DNA of 64,000 nucleotides from Anaerolineales bacterium (GTDB lineage Bacteria; Chloroflexota; Anaerolineae; 4572-78; J111): NCBI GenBank assembly GCA_020634855.1, contig JACKAU010000023.1:26522-90521 (forward strand), read 5' to 3'. Numbering within the stretch: the first letter of the stretch is position 1; every line of letters begins with the position of its first letter. Under the pieces are notes generated by a model that did not search any database, was not told the origin of the DNA, and was given only the letters and a program-made list of their open reading frames with translations. Made by a program: the position numbers and the translations under genes. Positions 59,901 through 64,000 of this stretch are shown here, in pieces.

Positions 59901-60745
59901 CAGAACCACTCCAGCGCACTCTGCCCGGCGCTGACGGCATTGTCGATAGCGGCTTCTACATCAGCCTCAGTCACCTGCCAATTGTCGCGCCGTTGGGCCT
60001 GGTTAAAAATCTCGTGGCACAGCAGTTGGGTAAAGTAGGGGTGCCCGCCGGTTAAGCGCCAAATGCACTCAGCGGCGCTATCTTCGTACGTCAGAATATT
60101 GTGGGCCGGCTGGCGAATGAGTTGGAGCGTGGCGCCTTGTTCCAATAGGGTAATTTGCCGGGAAAGGGCGCCCCGAAAGATTTGTAACTGTTGAGAGGGT
60201 AGTTCTTTGAGCCGACGGCCGATGACAAACAGAAAAATCACCTGTTTGTTTTCGCTTTGGATGATCGGGTTGAGGGCCTGGACAAATGGCAGGGCATCCA
60301 GTTCCATCGCGCCGGTTTCCAAACTCAAGACATCGAACTCATCCAGCAGGAGCAGCAACCGTTTATCACCCAACTGCCGGGTGACTTGCGGCAGAAAATC
60401 GGTGCGAAAAGCATCAGGCTCGTCAAAATCGGGACGGTTAGGTTTGGGTAGTTTCAATTGGCTGGCGATAGCCCGGGCCAACCCATACAATAGGTCGGTG
60501 GCCGAATTAGTCATACCGCTCTGCAAATCAAAAAAAACAGCCTCGTAATCAGGATGGTTACGGCGTGAAATCTGGTGAAGTATAGAGGTTTTGCCGATAC
60601 GTCGCTGACCATAAAAGACCAATAAGTTGTGTCTGGCCGAAGACAAGGAGTCATCGACAAAACGGAGATCATCCTCACGTCCAAAAAAAGTGTCAGGTTG
60701 TGTTGCCGGCGGCCCGGCAAAATAAGGATTATGGACTCGAGCCAT
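53963..60745 (-). CDS. Giant transmembrane P-loop NTPase with TPR-like repeats and extracellular propeller
   Basis: A 2260-residue protein. Residues 1-370 are a P-loop NTPase opening 'NPYFAGPP' and 'FFGREDDL', with Walker A 'GQRRIGKTS' 46-54 and Walker B 'LLLLLDEFD' 130-138, like archaeal-type/AAA_14-AAA_16 ATPases. About 380-1700 is a long helical solenoid: classic TPRs first, then about 90-residue repeats marked by 'PPxW' and 'LLPDD'. A membrane helix is at about 1719-1740, then a Pro/Thr-rich linker (1755-1840), a fibronectin/Ig-like domain and a BNR/sortilin-like propeller (1945-2260: 'SINGGIDW', 'SEDGGETWDS', 'SGDGGQTWTT', 'STDGGLSW', 'TDDGGRSWAS'). It looks like an outside sensor tied to an inside NTPase and scaffold; its partner is the kinase gene just downstream. 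Confidence 0.85.
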   Translation of the reverse strand: MARVHNPYFAGPPATQPDTFFGREDDLRFVDDSLSSARHNLLVFYGQRRIGKTSILHQISRRNHPDYEAVFFDLQSGMTNSATDLLYGLARAIASQLKLPKPNRPDFDEPDAFRTDFLPQVTRQLGDKRLLLLLDEFDVLSLETGAMELDALPFVQALNPIIQSENKQVIFLFVIGRRLKELPSQQLQIFRGALSRQITLLEQGATLQLIRQPAHNILTYEDSAAECIWRLTGGHPYFTQLLCHEIFNQAQRRDNWQVTEADVEAAIDNAVSAGQSALEWFWDEVSLIERFTLYTLGQPEFNGQGASLDQLIAQRNARGVQIPDFELRSLPDQLVDREVLKRDLEEHYRFAVELVRRWIIRTHSLEEVTGELIRSGVAEPAKDFFRAGLAAYREDLLELALDNFSKALSINPNYVEARLWLARTRLKQDNLLDAIDEFTYVERFGGQLAREARLGLADARAQYGRQLEAEGQVTEVRTEYERVLELDSQHPLANARLSELYRQQAEATLSSEGVAAAEPLYEQALQHGFDNSDLENQVKQQLDEYSRTQEEANNWAEAEQASRLAARLISKTEDSQETLLRVRLGKARWHLEQQELAAAAAIYQQLLTEAEVDGPRQIIENDILRYSQQQEEQNNWPQAEAALNLLVELFPDSFENQSRLIDSLCRQGEFLLEQHKITEAKLPYQQALASTPENQSLRHTIHSGFQTYRQAQAKLNTVEAWTSIKKAIETLVEIVGQDDMIACRWLSETQVDLGDALLAAGRLDEAQDAYEQAVDDMTYVLQFAKETDQVSSQERAVIWLKLAQLDLDRSRFDLAMDNFERALTDATSDQDMIAHIKSIFTAYREQQEKIPRWKSVERAMDILNRLFPEDEDARFELAQTRAAQVDWHLSRAIPDLEAAIRLAHSALLDSDLSYEAGDQIAIRLKKSFQQHRLQQEQADPPNWKQAEQAMNSLVSLLPDDDDVNFWLAETRVRQGNWYLAQSDQSSVQSRHGLQKAAEVYRRALKDLPGSENLVAPLKENFRAYQERQQAAAPPAWPLVIQALQTLAELLPDDSQVDRWLAEAYLAQGAWLLEQPTAESAEAESYLVEAEQSFGMALDRLPGDKTEFETLIQTYIGDYCRQQAQIDPPRWRLAEASLAFLAELLPDATNEVQQARADLFVAQADWYLAQPQVDLAHVKNAFQSALQVLAKPNDSLVTHIQQKLRSYRIAQQQSEPPNWTEAEQVVKILSELRPHDDETGWQLAELNSERGNWLLQQPAPDVAAGEEQLAAAETYYRQALDALPDQKETLLAQLKEDFKQYRLRQLQQQPPQWQLAENAMYVLARLSDNNDEVLRQLAEVRAAWGRSFVQSEVEAPAELEQQLLQAKVIYKRALAEAPVDNSFLTKSIKDDLNGVRLQQEQAEPPNWNLAEQALTILADLLPQDSAVQGWLADSYVAHGEHYNREAQAIGGWRRETQQMALFEQAVQFYSKAISAAARRAQITPLGAEAWQQLAVIKAGLGQIYRHGLDDQVTAQTAYHDALTNWDKALGLGIDPAHYPAIAATHVAYGDILLERGDLETAGQYYLAAKKFSAEESVWLNEVDSRLRAYQERQRRLGFQKEVVDAGELRHQLQPDNSEIWSELSAELVIYGGQFLDDNEFELARPFYERAMQPASAATRLDDDTQQRLSHALVQAVLTFINRQKHAKNWRQAEKAEEWLNEAQFIDPKPVIPATPPTRFWQRRGGLVVIITLISLLCLAGGWALGAEGPLGPIIVAMAPPTDTPTPTVTPSPTLTPSPTGTSTSTATPVPPATVIVVVTATSTPTRTPSPTKTPTLPPTPTFTVTPTFTPTPFPPPEIIGPADGEVFVGADGSHQLEWEPVTDLEDDQYYLIEMEYLSDGQETRFTQLLPDTVWDIPSDLLLKVDPPERTVLWQVSLVRSEFGAISQVEPIGLTSEPRHFSWERIPLPVSEGLSIEINPQDSDEIFAVLQAEGIYRSINGGIDWRPVREEASVEGLHIAPANSSIIYAGAFARVLKSEDGGETWDSTFIPPRSQVYDIVTDPNSADIIIAVTGQGIVHSGDGGQTWTTLDKAQGGQILNVDFYGIAAASTPSGNRVYVAGEGDQIFWRGTREVTAPWQTLVCRVCARSIHSLAISGEKILAGADEGRLGLSTNLGNDWVRADISTINPTLKFSTIVFDPNDGMVVYAGSGTNRNPTDGEGLFRSTDGGLSWRSLNTWNAGVGTGTFVQDIAVDPADSQIIFIATSKGVFRTDDGGRSWASQ

Positions 60746-61182
60746 AAAATTTAGACAGCGCCTCAGACCTTGAACTTTTAACAGCAGCGAGTAACCTTTT
60801 CGAGTTCAGGCAACTTTAAACATCCGGTCAGCCGACAATAAATACTGGGCCTTCTTTATAAGGCGTTTGACAAGTAATCCAAGCATATAATGATAAATTT
60901 TAGGAGAAATCGGTCGAATAAGAGGTAAAAACGCTTTATGATTCTGTTAAAGAAACAATACGTTTCTGAGGAAAAACCCAGCCTGCTGCACCCACCGGTA
61001 GAGTTATTCTACCGCTCTGCTGTGTCTATCTAACACAATAGAGCAAGTATAGCATAAACAGGATTTATCCTCAAGAACAGTTAGGAGAGCATGCTCACAC
61101 CCTTCAAAAGAGCGCCATTAACGATTCGCAAAAATTTTAGCTAGCCGGTATACTTTAACAAAATCAACGTCGAGGAGGACTT
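60746..61182. other. Divergent intergenic region, giant NTPase - E2
   Basis: 437 bp without a gene. On the minus strand TTGGAT (60877-60882), 16 nt and TATAAA (60855-60860) could be the promoter of the giant NTPase gene. On the plus strand a 7-bp hairpin CGGTAGA/TCTACCG lies at 60996-61014, next to the repeated motif CCCAGCCTGCT (60977-60987). A weak TTCGCA-18-TATACT lies before the E2 gene. Confidence 0.4.
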
Positions 61183-62187
61183 ATGGCCGAACAACATCCC
61201 CAAGGAGATTTCTATAAAGCAACCCCGGTCGCCCAGAAAATGGCGGCGGACTTAGGCATCAATCTAGACACAATCCAGGGCAGCGGCGATCACGGCAAAA
61301 TCACCAAAGAAGACGTGCAACGGGCCAGTTCAGCCAATGGCGGCTCTCCGGCGGCGGCTAAAATCGAGCCGGTGCCCAAAGCTGCTCCTGTCGCCAAACC
61401 GGCTCCGGCGCCCACCGCGGCAACGCCGGCCCCAGTTGCACCCGAACCGGCGGCCAAACCGGCCCCCACCCCCGCCGACGATGTGTTGGAAAGCACCCCC
61501 CTTAAAGGCATCAGAAAAGTCATCGCCCGGCGCATGACCGAAAGCACCCAGGCCACGGCCCGCGTCACCCTAATGACCGAAGTTGACGCCACCGAGTTCG
61601 CGGCTTTACGGGAACAACTCAAAGCCAAATACGCCGAGCCGTGGGGCTTCGCGCCCGGTTACAACGACCTATTGGTCATCATCGTAGCCAACGCGCTGCG
61701 CGAATTCCCTTATATGAACGCCCGCTTCTCGCCGGACGGTGAGGCCATCGAACGGCTCAAACCGGTCCACATGGGCATCGCCGTCGATACCGACCGGGGC
61801 CTGCTGGTGCCGGTGGTCAAAAACGCCGACAAAAAAGGCTTGCAAGCCATCGGCGCGGAGTTTCGTGAGCTGACCAAAAAGGCTCGCTCCGGCAAAGCCG
61901 CGCCTGATGAACTTGTCGGCAGCACCTTTTCCATCTCCAGCCTGGGCACCTTCCGGGTCGATGCCTTTACGCCGGTCATCAACCTGCCCGAAGCCGCCAT
62001 TCTCGGCGTCGGTCGCATCAAAGAAAAACCTGTCGTCAAGGACGGCGAAATCGTCATCCGCAAAATGATGACCCTCAGCCTCGTCTTCGACCACCGCCTG
62101 ACCGACGGCGCTCCCGCCGCTCGCTTCCTCGATTACATCTGCGATCTTGTCGAAGATCCGGCCATGCTATTTATTGCCCGGCGCTAG
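61183..62187 (+). CDS. 2-oxoacid dehydrogenase E2-type acyltransferase lacking a lipoyl domain
   Basis: A 334-residue protein of the dihydrolipoamide acyltransferase family. Residues 13-50 are the peripheral-subunit (E3/E1-binding) domain ('ATPVAQKMAADLGINL', 'GSGDHGKITKEDV'), followed by an Ala/Pro linker and the catalytic domain from about 105 ('TPLKGIRKVIARRMTES') with the active site 'DHRLTDGAPAARFL' (His and Asp present; usual form DHR-x-x-DG). The N-terminal lipoyl domain normally found before the binding domain is absent, and an AGGAGG ribosome site 5 nt before the ATG confirms the start. No E1, E3 or lipoyl protein gene is adjacent. Confidence 0.88.
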   Translation: MAEQHPQGDFYKATPVAQKMAADLGINLDTIQGSGDHGKITKEDVQRASSANGGSPAAAKIEPVPKAAPVAKPAPAPTAATPAPVAPEPAAKPAPTPADDVLESTPLKGIRKVIARRMTESTQATARVTLMTEVDATEFAALREQLKAKYAEPWGFAPGYNDLLVIIVANALREFPYMNARFSPDGEAIERLKPVHMGIAVDTDRGLLVPVVKNADKKGLQAIGAEFRELTKKARSGKAAPDELVGSTFSISSLGTFRVDAFTPVINLPEAAILGVGRIKEKPVVKDGEIVIRKMMTLSLVFDHRLTDGAPAARFLDYICDLVEDPAMLFIARR

Positions 62188-62229
62188 CCCGGTTTTATTG
62201 ACTTTTCTTTCCACGGGTTCCACACCCAA

Positions 62230-62291
62230 ATTGCTGCGAAAAATCACACCTCGATACGCCTACGGCACTCGGCATGATTTTTCGCAGCAAT
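62230..62291. repeat. 17-bp perfect inverted repeat
   Basis: ATTGCTGCGAAAAATCA (62230-62246) and its exact reverse complement (62275-62291) surround a 28-nt GC-rich loop, 43 bp after the E2 stop. It could be a transcript-end hairpin or a dispersed palindromic element. Confidence 0.85.
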
Positions 62292-62420
62292 CTGATAACT
62301 CAGATTTCATATCGTTATTGCGACATCCATACTTCCTACTCCTTACTTCCTACGCCTTACTCCCATAACCGATTGCCAGCCTCACAAAACCCATCTCACC
62401 CCAAAGAAAATCATTTCATG

Positions 62421-62671
62421 GACTCACAAAATCACTTTTCTGACTCATATAATCGTTGAGTTGTCTTATATAATCGTTGGGCTGACTCACATAATCATTG
62501 GCTCGTCTTATATAATCATTAGCTTGTCTTATATATCCGTTGGAACGCTTATATAATCGTTCGGTTGTCTTATATAATCATTGAGTTGACTCACATAATC
62601 GTTGGCTTGTCTTATATAATCATTAGTTTGTCTTAGAAAATCCGTTGGAATTCTTATATAATCCTTTAGCT
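62421..62671. repeat. 21-bp tandem array, most units with TATAAT
   Basis: About twelve units of 20-22 bp follow each other, consensus GTCTTATATAATCRTTGGCTT, with GACTCACATAATC variants. Units at 62463-62566 and 62567-62671 correspond one to one, giving a higher-order repeat of five units (about 104 bp). Most units hold a perfect TATAAT or its CATAAT variant at a 21-bp period, that is two helical turns. Weaker units may continue to 62714 and begin near 62400. Confidence 0.85.
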
Positions 62672-62984
62672 GATAGCTATAATGCCGGTTTTGCGTCATA
62701 TAATTCGTTGCAACACGGATACAATCACCCCTCCGGCTGACAAAATTGCATCGTCGATTCGCACCCTCAGGCTAAGGAACTTAAGAAAAAACCCAACCTG
62801 CTCCGGGTAGAGACAAAGTCAGCGCGTAATTCGTTCTAGCCCCATCAAAATCGCGCCACTTTTCTTCCGACCATTGCCAAGCCCACTTGCATTACCCCAT
62901 AAAATTAGTTATCCTTTTTATAGTAGTGCGCAGACACCGATGAATGATGACTAGTAACCCCAATTCCCAACAGGAGAAACACCC
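62672..62984. other. Intergenic region before comM
   Basis: No gene seen. The motif CCCAACCTGCT occurs at 62792-62802 followed by GGGTAGAG, like the element at 60977. A possible promoter TTGCAT (62887-62892), 17 nt, TATCCT (62910-62915) points to comM. Confidence 0.4.
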
Positions 62985-64000
62985 ATGCTCGCTAAAGTGA
63001 CCAGTTGCGCTGTTGTTGGCCTCGAAGGCGTCCTTATTTCCGTTGAAGTCGATATCTCTCGTGGCCTGCCCTCCATGACCATTGTCGGGCTGCCCGACGC
63101 CGCCGTGCAGGAGAGCCGCGAGCGCGTTCGAGCCGCCATCAAAAACTCCGGTCTGCCTTTCCCCTCTGCTCGCGTCACCGTCAACCTGGCTCCGGCCGAT
63201 ATCCGCAAAGCCGGCCCGGCCTACGACCTGCCCATTGCCATCGGCATCCTGCTGGCCAACGAGCAGATCATGGGCAACGTCGAGCAAGCCATCGTTATGG
63301 GCGAATTATCGCTCGACGGGGGAGTGCGTCACGTCAGTGGAGCGCTGCCGATGGCCAATCAGGCTAAAAAAGAAGGTTTCACTACTCTTTTTGTCCCCGC
63401 CGAAGATGCGCCCCAGGCTGCCCTGATCGACGATGTCACCGTCTATCCTATCGAGTCACTGCTGCACCTGATCGATCACCTCAGCGGCCATAAAAAGCTG
63501 GCCCCCTACGAAATGAAGTTCTCGCTCAACGGCGCGACGCCGCCCTATGCTACGGATTTGTCCGAAATCAAGGGGCAGGAACACGTGAAGCGAGCCGTGG
63601 AAGTCGCCGCCGCCGGAGCGCACAACCTTTTAATGAGCGGCCCGCCCGGCTCCGGCAAAACCCTCATCGCCCGCTCGATGCCGAGTATTCTGCCCCGCCT
63701 CGACATCGACGAGGCGCTCGACGTGACCCGCATCTACTCCGTGGCCGATCAGCTTTCACATGATGAACCCCTCATTCGCCACCGCCCTTTTCGAGCGCCA
63801 CACCACACTGTCAGCTATGCCGGCCTCATCGGCGGTGGGCGCTGGCCCAAACCCGGCGAAATTAGCCTGGCCCATCGCGGCGTGCTCTTTCTCGACGAGC
63901 TGCCGGAGTTCGGCACGCGGATGTTGGAAATGCTGCGCCAGCCCCTGGAAGACAAGATCGTAGCCATCAGCCGCTCGGCCGGGTCGCTAACCTATCCGGC
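62985..64000 (+). CDS. comM: ComM/YifB-type Mg-chelatase-like AAA ATPase (5' part)
   Basis: The first 338 codons of a ComM/YifB protein that runs off the window. The N-terminal ChlI-like domain starts 'MLAKVTSCAVVGLEG' and holds 'VDISRGLPSMTIVGLPD' and 'ARVTVNLAPADIRKAG'. The AAA domain follows with Walker A 'SGPPGSGKT' and Walker B-type 'GVLFLDELPEF', plus 'HRPFRAPHHTVS'. ComM is a helicase that promotes branch migration in natural transformation; the role in this organism is unknown. AGGAG precedes the ATG. The C-terminal zinc-finger-containing part is outside. Confidence 0.93.
   Translation, partial: MLAKVTSCAVVGLEGVLISVEVDISRGLPSMTIVGLPDAAVQESRERVRAAIKNSGLPFPSARVTVNLAPADIRKAGPAYDLPIAIGILLANEQIMGNVEQAIVMGELSLDGGVRHVSGALPMANQAKKEGFTTLFVPAEDAPQAALIDDVTVYPIESLLHLIDHLSGHKKLAPYEMKFSLNGATPPYATDLSEIKGQEHVKRAVEVAAAGAHNLLMSGPPGSGKTLIARSMPSILPRLDIDEALDVTRIYSVADQLSHDEPLIRHRPFRAPHHTVSYAGLIGGGRWPKPGEISLAHRGVLFLDELPEFGTRMLEMLRQPLEDKIVAISRSAGSLTYP

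Noticed and set aside
60868..60890. Plus-strand promoter TTGACA ... TATAAT before E2
   Set aside because: The spacer is only 13 nt, too short for sigma-70.
62421..62671. CRISPR array
   Set aside because: Units follow each other directly with no unique spacers, the unit itself varies, and no cas gene is nearby.

Overview
The window looks like a chromosomal segment of a Chloroflexota bacterium, probably Anaerolineae-like. This is an inference from gene content: secreted proteins with Pro/Thr-rich linkers and a 'YLPII' motif, an NBR1-type 'FW' domain lipoprotein, FHA proteins with extracellular tails, a SUF locus carrying a Rieske protein and a DUF59 protein, and a CysO/CysM/MoeB cysteine pathway. 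I saw no rRNA, tRNA, insertion sequence, phage gene or CRISPR array. Both edges cut genes: a denD-like epimerase at the left and a comM/yifB ATPase at the right.

Region 1 (1-15.2 kb) is a sulfur and iron-sulfur supercluster. On the minus strand sufC-sufB-sufD-(hairpin)-sufS-sufU-Rieske-sufT is followed by a terminator-like hairpin and then by cysO-moeB/rhodanese-cysM, an fprA-type ferredoxin reductase, a nucleotidyltransferase and a PAP2 phosphatase. Divergent from sufC are sufR and the Fe-S carrier ATPase mrp. The sufR-sufC gap holds two good sigma-70 promoters and a palindrome that almost matches the cyanobacterial SufR box and abuts the sufC -35 element.

Region 2 (15.3-36.2 kb) is envelope and signalling. 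It holds an ECF sigma factor with an anti-sigma factor that carries an outside beta-propeller, a two-domain glycoside hydrolase/pseudo-deacetylase, two Ig-type lipoproteins, two FHA membrane proteins, a histidine kinase with a pseudo-receiver, a metallo-beta-lactamase-fold hydrolase, a TPR protein, a 1314-residue nine-repeat surface protein, and a protein with two LPxTG-like motifs.

Region 3 (36.2-46.5 kb) is mostly housekeeping: an M16 peptidase, xseA-epimerase-xseB, a polysaccharide deacetylase, rqcH, a toxin-antitoxin pair, terC and galT. Region 4 (46.7-60.7 kb) is signalling: a 969-residue GAF/PAS histidine kinase with its response regulator, then a convergent two-gene unit of very large proteins. 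One of these is P-loop NTPase + long helical repeats + membrane helix + extracellular propeller; the other is P-loop NTPase + Ser/Thr kinase + phosphotransferase-like domain. This pair is the best candidate for an undescribed system. Region 5 (61-64 kb) has a lipoyl-less E2 acyltransferase, a 17-bp inverted repeat, an unusual 21-bp tandem array in which most units contain TATAAT, and the start of comM.
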